Origin: Bacteroidales bacterium
GTDB taxonomy: Bacteria > Bacteroidota > Bacteroidia > Bacteroidales > 4484-276
Assembly (NCBI GenBank): GCA_029939965.1
Contig: JAOZRY010000011.1
Location: 1 to 20,563, forward strand
Reading direction: 5' to 3'
DNA: 20,563 bases
Shown here piece by piece: positions 1 to 8,093 of this stretch. Within the stretch, counting starts at the first letter, position 1; each line of letters begins with the position of its first letter. A program made the translations under genes and the position numbers. The notes beneath the pieces are model-generated. The model saw only the letters and a list, made by a program, of their open reading frames with translations. It was not told the origin of the DNA and did not search any database.

Positions 1-1689
1 TCGTATAGTGTCGATTTTTTGCTCAATTACCGGTATAAGAAATTTAACTTTTTTTTAGGTGCTAATTATGGCGATAACAAGCGTAAGCGCGAACGTGAAA
101 CGGAAAATGAAACCTACCTGAATGACACCATTTTTTACCGAAATAGTTTTGGCGACAGAGGAAGGGGGCGTGTGGGTTATGGTACCCGTGCAGGTTTTGA
201 TTATTACCTTTCTAACAAAACAACCATTGGTTTTCAGGGTAGAGCCGGTTATTATGAATTTAATGGAGGCGGGAAAACTTATCTCCATAAGTTTTCTAAT
301 CTTGCAACTGCCAACGATTATTCTATTACCGAAATAGCGAAGATGCGTAGTGGGAATTATTATAATGCTACGCTAAATTTTCAACACAAATTTGATGACA
401 TCGGACATTTGCTTGAAGGATCGGCATATTATAAAAACCGGGATGGTGATGATGCTGATAAACAAAAAGAATTTATATCAAACGAAGATTGGTACATTAT
501 TGATGATGATCCCTATTTTTTTAGAACAACCGAAGTGGCAAAGGATAAAGAATATCGCTTTAAACTGGATTATACCAAGCCAATTGGTGAAGAGGGGAAA
601 TTTGAAGTTGGCTTACAGACACGGATTGAGGAGGAAACGGAAACTTATATTTTTGACAACTGGGATTACCTTTCCGATGGATGGATTGAAGATACCATGT
701 TTTCTAATAAATCTGATTTTATGCGAAATATATATTCTGCTTATGGTATTTATTCAAATAAGTGGAATTCGATAGGTTATCAACTGGGACTGCGTGGAGA
801 ATATACATATCGTGAAATAAAGAACCAAAAAGCAAATGAGTCCTCCCTGATCGATCGATGGGATTATTTCCCAACCCTTCATCTATCCAAATCATTTGAA
901 AACAAAGATCAGATGCTGGCCAGCTACACCCGTCGTATTAACAGGCCTCGTGGGTGGTATCTTGATCCATTTGTTAGTTTTATGGATCAATATAATTACC
1001 GACAGGGAAATCCGAACCTTGAACCTGAATACACCGATTCGTATGAACTGGGATATCAAAAAAGAATACTGGAATCGATGATTTCGCTTGAAGGATATTA
1101 CAGAGTAACTAATAATAAAATTACCCGTATTCGCACCTTGCAGGAGGATGGTACATTTTTGCATACATACCAAAATCTCAATAACGATTATTCAATTGGT
1201 GGTGAGTTAATGATCAGAACTGATCCGGTTGATTGGCTGAATCTAACACTTTCGGGCAATGTTTATCACTACCGGTTGAGCGGTAATATAGCTGATCAGA
1301 ATGTGGATACTGAAAGCATTAACTGGAATGGGCGTTTGAATGTAATCTTTAAACTGCCGAAGGATGTAAAGATTCAGCTAAGTGGAATGTATAATGGGCC
1401 TACCGTAACTGCTCAAGGCGAAATGGAGGGGTTTTTTATGACCAACGCTGCTATTAAAAAAGATTTTTTCAGCAAGAATCTAACAGCAACTCTTTCGGTT
1501 AGAGATATATTTAATACCGGAAAATATGAGTTTACCTCAGAAGGAACAAATTTTTATACCTATGATTATTTTAATCGTGAAGCTCCTATCGTTAGCCTAA
1601 GCCTGAGCTGGAAGATTAATAATTATAAAAAGCAGATGAATAAAAACGGTGAAGATGGGGGCGGAATAGAAATGGAAATGGATTTTTAG
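1..1689 (+). CDS. TonB-dependent receptor-like outer membrane beta-barrel protein, 3' part
   Basis: The frame is open from the first base of the window, so the gene starts upstream; about 562 codons are visible. The residues are rich in alternating aromatic and polar beta-strand segments, with family-typical barrel motifs such as RRINRPRGWYLDPF and GNPNLEPEYTDSYELGYQ near the middle. These are characteristic of the outer membrane beta-barrel family related to TonB-dependent receptors in Bacteroidota (carboxypeptidase-like domain, plug, then barrel). The N-terminal domain and the plug are not in the window. The protein would sit in the outer membrane; its substrate cannot be read from the sequence. 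The C-terminus is an acidic, Gly-rich tail ending in MEMDF. The gene converges on hemW with only 22 bp between the two stops and no clear terminator. Confidence 0.85.
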   Translation, partial: SYSVDFLLNYRYKKFNFFLGANYGDNKRKRERETENETYLNDTIFYRNSFGDRGRGRVGYGTRAGFDYYLSNKTTIGFQGRAGYYEFNGGGKTYLHKFSNLATANDYSITEIAKMRSGNYYNATLNFQHKFDDIGHLLEGSAYYKNRDGDDADKQKEFISNEDWYIIDDDPYFFRTTEVAKDKEYRFKLDYTKPIGEEGKFEVGLQTRIEEETETYIFDNWDYLSDGWIEDTMFSNKSDFMRNIYSAYGIYSNKWNSIGYQLGLRGEYTYREIKNQKANESSLIDRWDYFPTLHLSKSFENKDQMLASYTRRINRPRGWYLDPFVSFMDQYNYRQGNPNLEPEYTDSYELGYQKRILESMISLEGYYRVTNNKITRIRTLQEDGTFLHTYQNLNNDYSIGGELMIRTDPVDWLNLTLSGNVYHYRLSGNIADQNVDTESINWNGRLNVIFKLPKDVKIQLSGMYNGPTVTAQGEMEGFFMTNAAIKKDFFSKNLTATLSVRDIFNTGKYEFTSEGTNFYTYDYFNREAPIVSLSLSWKINNYKKQMNKNGEDGGGIEMEMDF

Positions 1690-1711
1690 TATTCGTTTTT
1701 AATAACTCCAC

Positions 1712-2836
1712 TCAAATAAACAATCTGGAAGCAATGCCGTCAGCAAATAATTTTCCCTTTAAGGTCAATTTTACAATCTTGTTTTCAACAAATATATACC
1801 CGGTTTCTTCCAAATCAACCAGTTGTCTTTTTAAAATGTCTTTGATCTCTGATCCGAATTCAGCCTCGATTTTCAGCATATCCATGCCCCACATCGTTCG
1901 TAATGAAGTCATGATGTATTCATTAATTTGCTGAGACTTGGAAAGAGTTTCTTTTTCAAAATTTAACACACCAACTTTTATTCCATCCAGATATTTCCGG
2001 ATGTTTGCAATGTTCCATTGCCTTGAAATATGATTGTACGAATGGGCTGATGGGCCGAGTCCTAAATATTTTTTACCCTGCCAATATGAAGTGTTGTGTT
2101 TGGCGTACTGCCCGGGTTTAGCAAAATTGGAGATTTCGTAATGCTCGTATCCATTTCTATTCAAAAGTTCCATTAAAATATTAAAATGCCTTTCGGCCTG
2201 ATGATCATCAACATTTAGATATTTTTTTTTACGGATAAAATGATCGAGTGTTGTTCCAGACTCAACAGTTAGTGCATAAGCTGAAATATGTGGGATATTG
2301 AGTTCCAAAACCGTTTTTATATTTTCCCTCCATTTATAATCATCCAAAGTTGGAATCCCATATATTAAATCTACACTCAAATTGCTAAACCCTGATTTTT
2401 GGACAAGGCTAATGGCTTCTAAGGCTTCCAGGGCATTATGTATCCTGTTGAGGTATTTTAAATCATCGTTGTAAAATGATTGGATACCTATACTCAGGCG
2501 GTTTATGGATGTTTCAGTCAGGGTTTGAAGCCATCCGGGTTTTATATCATCAGGATTGGCTTCAAGTGTAATTTCTGCATTATTCGATAAACCAAAAACC
2601 GATACTGCTTTTTGAATAATTCTTTGGATTTGCTCCGGCTCATAAAGTGATGGAGTGCCCCCTCCAAAATAGATGGTGTCAAGTTTTTCACCATTTAGAT
2701 ATTGCTTTTGGATATCAATTTCCAATAGAAGTGCTTCAATAATTTCATTCCTGTATTTTTGGCTGGCCAATGAATAAAAGTTGCAGTAGTAGCATTTTTG
2801 TCTGCAAAATGGAATGTGAATATAAAGCCCGGACAT
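1712..2836 (-). CDS. hemW: radical SAM heme chaperone HemW (coproporphyrinogen III oxidase-like)
   Basis: 374 aa, the usual length for the family. The radical SAM cluster motif is CRQKCYYC with cysteines 11, 15 and 18, followed by GGGTPSLY at 58-65 (SAM-binding glycine motif) and EANPDD near 92-97. The HNTSYW motif at 247-252 and GPSAHSY at 261-267 are typical of HemW, a cytoplasmic protein that binds heme and delivers it to hemoproteins; HemN, the true oxygen-independent coproporphyrinogen oxidase, has a different cysteine motif (CxxxCxxCxC). The start ATG shares one base with the stop of the upstream histidine kinase gene (TAATG), which suggests translational coupling. Assignment as HemW rather than HemN is from these motifs and is fairly safe; the actual heme client is unknown. 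Confidence 0.9.
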   Translation of the reverse strand: MSGLYIHIPFCRQKCYYCNFYSLASQKYRNEIIEALLLEIDIQKQYLNGEKLDTIYFGGGTPSLYEPEQIQRIIQKAVSVFGLSNNAEITLEANPDDIKPGWLQTLTETSINRLSIGIQSFYNDDLKYLNRIHNALEALEAISLVQKSGFSNLSVDLIYGIPTLDDYKWRENIKTVLELNIPHISAYALTVESGTTLDHFIRKKKYLNVDDHQAERHFNILMELLNRNGYEHYEISNFAKPGQYAKHNTSYWQGKKYLGLGPSAHSYNHISRQWNIANIRKYLDGIKVGVLNFEKETLSKSQQINEYIMTSLRTMWGMDMLKIEAEFGSEIKDILKRQLVDLEETGYIFVENKIVKLTLKGKLFADGIASRLFI

Positions 2837-4362
2837 TAATTTTGCTTTCGGATATTTTTTCGGAGTGTAATTCGGAAGGTAGTGCCTTTTTCGAGTATCG
2901 AAGATTTTACAAAAATCTTTCCCCGGTGATAGTTTTTAATAATTCTTTCGGCCAGCGAAAGTCCAAGCCCCCAGCCTCGTCTCTTACTTGTATATCCCGG
3001 GTGGAAAATACTTCTGAATTTTGACTTTGGAATTCCTTTGCCTGTATCGGTAAGATCGATATGTACAAATCCGTTTTCTTCGGTAATATCAACCGTAAAT
3101 TTCCCTGTCGAACCCATTGCATCTACAGCATTTTTGGTAATATTCTCTATTACCCATTCGAAGAGATGTAGGTTAACCGGAGCATAAATTCCTATTTCCA
3201 GACCTGGATTAATCTCATATTTAATTTTTCGGGAGGTTCTGGTTTTTAAATATGAAATTGAATTATGAATAACTTCAACAATATTTTGCGATGATAATTT
3301 TGGTACGGATCCGATTTTTGAAAAACGCTCGGTTACTTTTTCAAGTCGATCCACATCTTTCGAAAGTTCGGTTAGAGCCTCATTTTGCTGTCCATCCATT
3401 TTCATAATCTCCATCCAGGCTATCATAGATGAAAGTGGAGTGCCAAGCTGATGGGCAGTTTCCTTTGCCAGCCCAACCCAAACCTGGTTTTGTTCTGAGC
3501 GTCTTGCGGTACTAAACATCAGATAACTCACTAATAAAAAGAAGGCAATGATCCCCAACTGGATAAATGGATAATAAGTGAGCTGAGTGAGCAGGTATGA
3601 ATCTTTGTAAAAAATATAACTTTTTCCCTGATCGGCCAGTGTAATTTCAAATGGAGGATTATCACTTTCCATGTCGGCAATGGTTTGCTGGAGAAGCTCA
3701 GGGTTTTCGATCACCGATTGAGGAATGTTTCCGGATGCCCGGATGTTTTTTTTTGTACTGTCGGTAACAATTACCGGAACAGAAGCCGCATTGATTACCA
3801 CCTCATCAAAAAACGACTTAATCAAATCATTTAGAACCTCCCTGAGTTCGGTATAAAGTTTCGAATCTTTGTAATGAAGATAGTTTCGTTGGTTTTGATA
3901 ATATCGCGCTTCGATAGGAGGGTATTGAGTAAATTCATCTTGTAATTTGCCCGAAAGAAAAATAACAGTATCCATGTCAAAATCTACATTATTTACGTTT
4001 ATAATCCTGCCATCTACATCAGTAAGTACTACCGGAATATTGTTGTTGGAGCGGATAATATCCACGTAAAATGTGAGGTCGATATCGGGATTTTCGGTTT
4101 TGATAGATTGCTTATAGGCCCCAGCAAGTAGTTCAACACGTTTTCGATCTTCCTCCCTGATTTGTTGAAAAAATTCTTCGATGTAAGTTACCAGCTTTGT
4201 TTTGCTTTGAATTGCATCGGCCCAAATTCTAATATTTTTCTTCTCTTCCTTAGCAACTTTATTCATTACTCTATTAGAGTACCACATCGATCCGGCTACA
4301 ATTGCAAGTGCCGATGCTAACAAAAAAAGTTTCCACTGTCTTTTCCGTGCGTATATATTCAA
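2836..4362 (-). CDS. membrane-bound sensor histidine kinase
   Basis: 508 aa. One membrane helix at about 11-28, a periplasmic sensor region of about 235 residues (30-263), and a second helix at about 264-284 are followed directly by the kinase core. No HAMP or PAS domain is evident. The phospho-acceptor box is KETAHQLGTPLSS with His304, the N box is ENITKNAVDAM (Asn407, Asn411), and the ATP-lid glycines are DTGKGIP at 439-445 and WGLGLSL at 464-470. It should autophosphorylate His304 on a periplasmic signal, but no response regulator lies in the window, so the partner is unknown. The start chosen is TTG: no ATG lies in frame between it and the upstream in-frame stop, and the next internal Met is residue 26, inside the first helix. 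The gene runs straight into hemW (stop and start overlap by one base). Confidence 0.88.
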   Translation of the reverse strand: MNIYARKRQWKLFLLASALAIVAGSMWYSNRVMNKVAKEEKKNIRIWADAIQSKTKLVTYIEEFFQQIREEDRKRVELLAGAYKQSIKTENPDIDLTFYVDIIRSNNNIPVVLTDVDGRIINVNNVDFDMDTVIFLSGKLQDEFTQYPPIEARYYQNQRNYLHYKDSKLYTELREVLNDLIKSFFDEVVINAASVPVIVTDSTKKNIRASGNIPQSVIENPELLQQTIADMESDNPPFEITLADQGKSYIFYKDSYLLTQLTYYPFIQLGIIAFFLLVSYLMFSTARRSEQNQVWVGLAKETAHQLGTPLSSMIAWMEIMKMDGQQNEALTELSKDVDRLEKVTERFSKIGSVPKLSSQNIVEVIHNSISYLKTRTSRKIKYEINPGLEIGIYAPVNLHLFEWVIENITKNAVDAMGSTGKFTVDITEENGFVHIDLTDTGKGIPKSKFRSIFHPGYTSKRRGWGLGLSLAERIIKNYHRGKIFVKSSILEKGTTFRITLRKNIRKQN

Positions 4363-4930
4363 AACTACCTCATTTTTTAAACTTTGGTGTAAACGTTAAA
4401 AGTATGGGGTTATTATTGCCGGATCAACGGAACAGACAATCAGGTTGTGGAATAGTTATTAGAAAAATGAAAATAGAAATTTAGTAAATCTGTTTGCATT
4501 GCCTCATCGGAAATGGAAAAGTGGAATAATGGTGTAAAAGAAGAAGTAATTGTATGGTATTATGATTTACCACCAGTATTCCGGTTTTTACATTATTCCT
4601 TATAAACAGATAAAAATGACGTTAAATATTCAACCCACTATAAAACCACGATTTGATTTCAGGAAAATATGTAAATCATATAGCTTTGATGTTTCATTAA
4701 ACCTTTGTGTTCCGGTGCAAACCACAACTTTTGTTGGTAGTCAGGTTATCTGGCAATCCGACTGTTGATTGCCGATGGTGAACTATTGATTCCCATTCAT
4801 TCCTATTTATTTTCAGTACAAATTAGCATAGCAAAAAGGTAAACCCTGTGAGGTTTTAAATGAATAACTATTTTTGTTTATTAAATTAAACATCTGTATT
4901 CAAAATATAAAATCACAATATTAAATAGTT
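4363..4930. other. 568-bp intergenic region, no gene recognised
   Basis: This gap separates the divergently oriented histidine kinase and the dihydroorotate-dehydrogenase-like gene. Short open frames exist (for example 4550-4768 on the plus strand) but show no family motifs and look random. The region is AT-rich. The only feature I can support is a promoter-like motif near the right end. Confidence 0.5.
4847..4876 (+). promoter_or_regulatory. candidate Bacteroidota-type promoter for the DHOD-like gene
   Basis: TATTTTTG at 4869-4876 fits the Bacteroidota -7 consensus TAnnTTTG. A TGTG (4847-4850), one base from the -33 TTTG, lies 18 bp upstream, slightly shorter than the usual 19-21. The predicted transcript would start about 45-50 bases before the ATG at 4931. 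It is motif matching only. Confidence 0.35.
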
Positions 4931-5923
4931 ATGGCAGATCTTAGCACCAACTACATGGGTTTCAAACTAAAAAACCCGATTATTGCCGGAAGTTCCGGGC
5001 TTAATAAAACTGTTGAAAACCTGGTAGCACTGGAAAAGAGCGGAGCTGCTGCAATTGTTTTAAAATCATTGTTCGAAGAACAAATTATGCATCAGGTTAG
5101 GAGTGTTATAAAATATTCAGAGCAAGCTCAATCTAATAGGTATCCTGAAGCAGAGGATTACATCGGGAATTATACCCGCGAAAAGGATTTGGGCGAATAC
5201 CTGACACTGATCGAGGAAGGTAAAAAAGCAGTGTCTATTCCGGTTATTGCAAGTATTAACTGTCTTTCGTCATCTGAGTGGATTAGCTTTGCCAAAAAAA
5301 TTGAAACCGCCGGTGCTGATGGTATTGAGCTGAATATTTTCATTCTTCCATCTGATACCAAAAGGGATTCAGAACAAAATGAACAGATTTATTTCGACAT
5401 TGTAATGGAAGTGATGAGGCAGGTTTCTATTCCTGTTGCTGTTAAGATTAGCTACTACTTTTCGAGTTTGGCAAAAACGGCTCTAAAACTTTCCTGGACA
5501 GGAATTGCAGGTATGGTACTTTTTAACAGATTTTTCTCACCAGATATTGATATAGACAAGTTTGAGGTTACCTCCACACATGTATTTAGTTCGCCCGATG
5601 AAATTGCTACTTCTCTACGCTGGGTAGCCATGCTGTCGGATAAACTGCACTGCGACCTTGCTGCCTCTACCGGTGTGCATGATGGTGCCGGAGTTGTAAA
5701 ACAATTGCTTGCCGGAGCAAAAGCCGTTCAGGTAGTATCAACGCTTTATAAAAATGGGTTTGAACAAATTGGTAAGATGAACACATTTGTTGAAGGATGG
5801 ATGGATAAACACAATTTTAAAACTACCGATGATTTTATTGGTAAACTCAGCCTAAAAGCCGCCGATAATGCCGCTGCCTACGAAAGAATGCAGTTTATGA
5901 AGCATTTTGCCGGAATAGAGTAG
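4931..5923 (+). CDS. dihydroorotate dehydrogenase-like flavoprotein
   Basis: 330 aa, of the FMN-binding TIM-barrel family that includes class 1 dihydroorotate dehydrogenase. Visible family features are KNPIIAGSSG at 14-23, the lysine in VLKSLFEEQ (Lys45) where DHODs carry a flavin-contacting lysine, VKISYY at 171-176, and the FMN-phosphate-binding stretch TGVHDGAGVVKQLLAGAKAV at 247-266. The segment where real DHODs have the conserved Asn-x-Ser-x-Pro-Asn motif with the catalytic loop here reads ELNIFILPSD (133-142), so orotate chemistry is doubtful. The gene stands alone with its own candidate promoter, not next to pyrimidine genes. It is best annotated as a cytoplasmic DHOD-like protein of unknown substrate; a true pyrD would be expected elsewhere in the genome. 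Confidence 0.8.
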   Translation: MADLSTNYMGFKLKNPIIAGSSGLNKTVENLVALEKSGAAAIVLKSLFEEQIMHQVRSVIKYSEQAQSNRYPEAEDYIGNYTREKDLGEYLTLIEEGKKAVSIPVIASINCLSSSEWISFAKKIETAGADGIELNIFILPSDTKRDSEQNEQIYFDIVMEVMRQVSIPVAVKISYYFSSLAKTALKLSWTGIAGMVLFNRFFSPDIDIDKFEVTSTHVFSSPDEIATSLRWVAMLSDKLHCDLAASTGVHDGAGVVKQLLAGAKAVQVVSTLYKNGFEQIGKMNTFVEGWMDKHNFKTTDDFIGKLSLKAADNAAAYERMQFMKHFAGIE

Positions 5924-5994
5924 GGGGTTGCTGGAATGGGTTTATAGTTGGCTTATTATTCCAATATTTTTGTATTGCATTTTTTGTTAAAATC

Positions 5995-6592
5995 GTTGAG
6001 CAGGATGTATTGGCCGGGGTGAAGAACAATAATATGGGAGGAAAGATAACCCGACCGTGGAGCAGGTTTTAAGGGCTGCAATATATAAAGAGTTGAAAGG
6101 GCTGACTTATGAAGAGTTGGAGTTCGATCAACATGACTCTATTGTTTGCAGGGAATTCTTGAATGTGGGAAAACCTTTTTCCTCATCAACCATGCAGGCA
6201 TACATATCAAAAATAAAAGATGTATAGGCAGTACAATATTCCAAAATGGAATTTATGAGGGCTGAGGCAAAGAAAACCAACTATGAACTCAACAATGTTA
6301 GAGGGAAGAAGAACGATGACCAAACAGCCAAAGAAGTCCGTGCCAATAAAATGAAGGCATTGTTCGAAGGGGCTATCTGGAAATCCACTCTAACATACTC
6401 CAGCAAGTAAGGAGTTTGATTAACGCAGGTATAGACAACTTTACAGGAACAGAACAAAACACAATTGTCAAATTGGAAAAGAACATGGCAATTGTTTATG
6501 ACAATGCTTATCAATTCCAAATAGAAGGAAAAAAGGTAGCCAATGAAAACAAGATATTCTCCATTTACGAATTAAATGGCATAACGGATTGA
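5995..6592 (+). pseudogene. decayed DDE-type transposase gene (IS remnant)
   Basis: Three stretches in different frames read like one transposase of the group sharing the pattern PTVEQVLRAAI-KEL-GLTYEEL. The first (about 5998-6056) gives EQDVLAGVKNNNMGGK; the second (from 6048) gives PTVEQVLRAAIYKELKGLTY and runs to a stop at 6225-6227, then continues in the same frame to a second stop at 6408-6410. A third, in another frame (6377-6592), ends with VANENKIFSIYELNGITD, which resembles the segment before a catalytic Asp in these transposases (ENKIxSIxExHTD). The central part with the first catalytic residues is missing and the 3' half is absent. No terminal inverted repeats were found. It is clearly non-functional; the exact IS family (IS1182/ISNCY-like) is uncertain. 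Confidence 0.65.
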
Positions 6593-6676
6593 ACTATAGA
6601 GCTAAGGTAAGGGCTTCTGAAGTTAGGGTGTACCCGATATGGAGATTGGCGAAATGTGGGGTGGGCGAATTTGATC

Positions 6677-6710
6677 AAAAAAAAATGCCGGCAACTAATG
6701 CCGGCATTTT
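6677..6710 (-). terminator. intrinsic terminator of the saccharopine gene cluster
   Basis: A perfect 12-bp inverted repeat, AAAATGCCGGCA (6682-6693) and TGCCGGCATTTT (6699-6710), with a 5-base loop. Read on the minus strand it lies 22 bases after the stop of the last saccharopine gene and runs into a tract of nine T (complement of 6677-6685). It could also work for plus-strand transcription, since TTTT follows on that strand. Confidence 0.85.
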
Positions 6711-6732
6711 ATATTTTTAAAAATACAGAACT

Positions 6733-8070
6733 CTACTTTATATTTTCGCTTTCGGGTAGTCCGTATTCTTCTATCATTTTAATGTTCATGTCTTCGAGGC
6801 GGTCGAGGACAGGGTTGTAAATTTCGGGAATTACAGGGATGTGAACACCCTTTGCATCAATCTTTCCGTGAAGGATCATCTCTGCACTAACGGCTGCCGG
6901 CAGTGCAACGGTACGTGCTATGGCAGTATCGGTTGCCATGGTCCCAAAGTCGAGCATCCTCGATTTGATAACCTCTCTTTTGCCATCAGGATATTCCACA
7001 AGAAATGTGTGCTGCATTGCTACCATATCGCGCTCATTAGGGTCAAGTATCATTTTTTCGATCATTACATCCGAGGTAATCTCAAATGGAGTATCCTCTT
7101 TTCTTCCCATATTTTCGTTGCTGAACAAACCTAACCATTCGATAGATTGCAATGCATAACTATCAACCGGAATCCCAAGATAGTCGGCTGTTTTTTGCTT
7201 GATATTGTCCGAATTATCAGCACCAATCATCATAGCTATAAAATCAGCATAAGACTTGCCCGAGAAATCTCTTTTATCGTTGGTGATAAGGTGTAAGCGT
7301 TTCATAGCATCCAGCGATTCGCACCAGCCTTTATGCCTGAATGTTCCACGAAACATGGTATCGGTTTCGGGGATGCCATATAAATCAATATATGGGTAGG
7401 AGTCGCGGTTTGGATAAACTTCCAATAGCCCTACATCAGGAAAATCAACTTTGAATGGAGTTTTGAAAAGATCGATAGGCTTCACATAAATTTCCTTTTT
7501 ATGGCGAAGGAATTTGCCATCGTTATTAGATGCCATTACCACGCCCTTGGGACTCCACGAAAATTTGTACCGGAATGGGTTGTCGCAGGCTTCGGGTGCA
7601 GGTAAAGCCCCACAAAGTGAGTAAAATTCAATAACCTTTCCACCTTTGTCGTGTACATTGTGGATGATACGCATAGCCGACATGTGATCGATGCCAGGAT
7701 CGAGACCAACCTCATTCAAAATTAATATACCTGCATCTTTGGCCTGTTGGTCAAGTGCGTTCATTTCGGGTTTTACATACGAAGTAGTAACCATGTTCTT
7801 TTTGTGTGCAATACACTTTTTGGCTACCATTACATGATAGGCATAAGGCAACAAGCTCACGGTAAGGTCGTGTTTTTCAACCAATTTGTCGAGGGTTGTC
7901 TCATCGTCAACAGTCCATGCCAGGGCAACGCCATTTTTGTGTCCCGAAATCATGGCATCTGCTTTTGATTTTGTTCTGGTGGCTACAGTTACCTGAAACC
8001 CTTTTTCCAAAAGATAGGTTACGATGGGTTTTACCACCATGCCTGCTCCAAGAATCAATACTTTTTTCAT
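6733..8070 (-). CDS. saccharopine dehydrogenase family protein (saccharopine reductase type), copy 2
   Basis: 445 aa. The N-terminus is a Rossmann fold (VLILGAGMVVKP, glycines 8 and 10), followed by VTTSYVKPEM (94-103), NEVGLDPGIDHMSAMRII (119-136) and GALPAPEACDNPFRYKFSWS (154-173). These are hallmarks of saccharopine reductase/dehydrogenase (glutamate-forming, LYS9 and the C-terminal half of animal and plant AASS). The family interconverts saccharopine with 2-aminoadipate semialdehyde plus glutamate, using NAD(P). It keeps the PAPE-DNPFRYKFSW block closer to the canonical form than its upstream paralogue, so it is my pick for the genuine saccharopine enzyme. It follows copy 1 after 23 bp and ends just before a strong terminator. 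Cytoplasmic; no signal peptide. Confidence 0.87.
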   Translation of the reverse strand: MKKVLILGAGMVVKPIVTYLLEKGFQVTVATRTKSKADAMISGHKNGVALAWTVDDETTLDKLVEKHDLTVSLLPYAYHVMVAKKCIAHKKNMVTTSYVKPEMNALDQQAKDAGILILNEVGLDPGIDHMSAMRIIHNVHDKGGKVIEFYSLCGALPAPEACDNPFRYKFSWSPKGVVMASNNDGKFLRHKKEIYVKPIDLFKTPFKVDFPDVGLLEVYPNRDSYPYIDLYGIPETDTMFRGTFRHKGWCESLDAMKRLHLITNDKRDFSGKSYADFIAMMIGADNSDNIKQKTADYLGIPVDSYALQSIEWLGLFSNENMGRKEDTPFEITSDVMIEKMILDPNERDMVAMQHTFLVEYPDGKREVIKSRMLDFGTMATDTAIARTVALPAAVSAEMILHGKIDAKGVHIPVIPEIYNPVLDRLEDMNIKMIEEYGLPESENIK

Positions 8071-8093
8071 ATTAGTTCAATTATTATTATTAA

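Noticed and set aside
4550..4768. 72-codon open frame on the plus strand between the kinase and the DHOD-like gene
   Set aside because: No motif, no initiation context, and composition like the surrounding non-coding DNA.
5932..5970. Possible terminator after the DHOD-like gene (TGGAAT/ATTCCA, followed by a T-rich run)
   Set aside because: Only six base pairs, AT-rich, with a 20-base loop; too weak to call.
6281..6520. 79-codon open frame on the minus strand
   Set aside because: It is the opposite-strand shadow of the transposase relic and has no family features.
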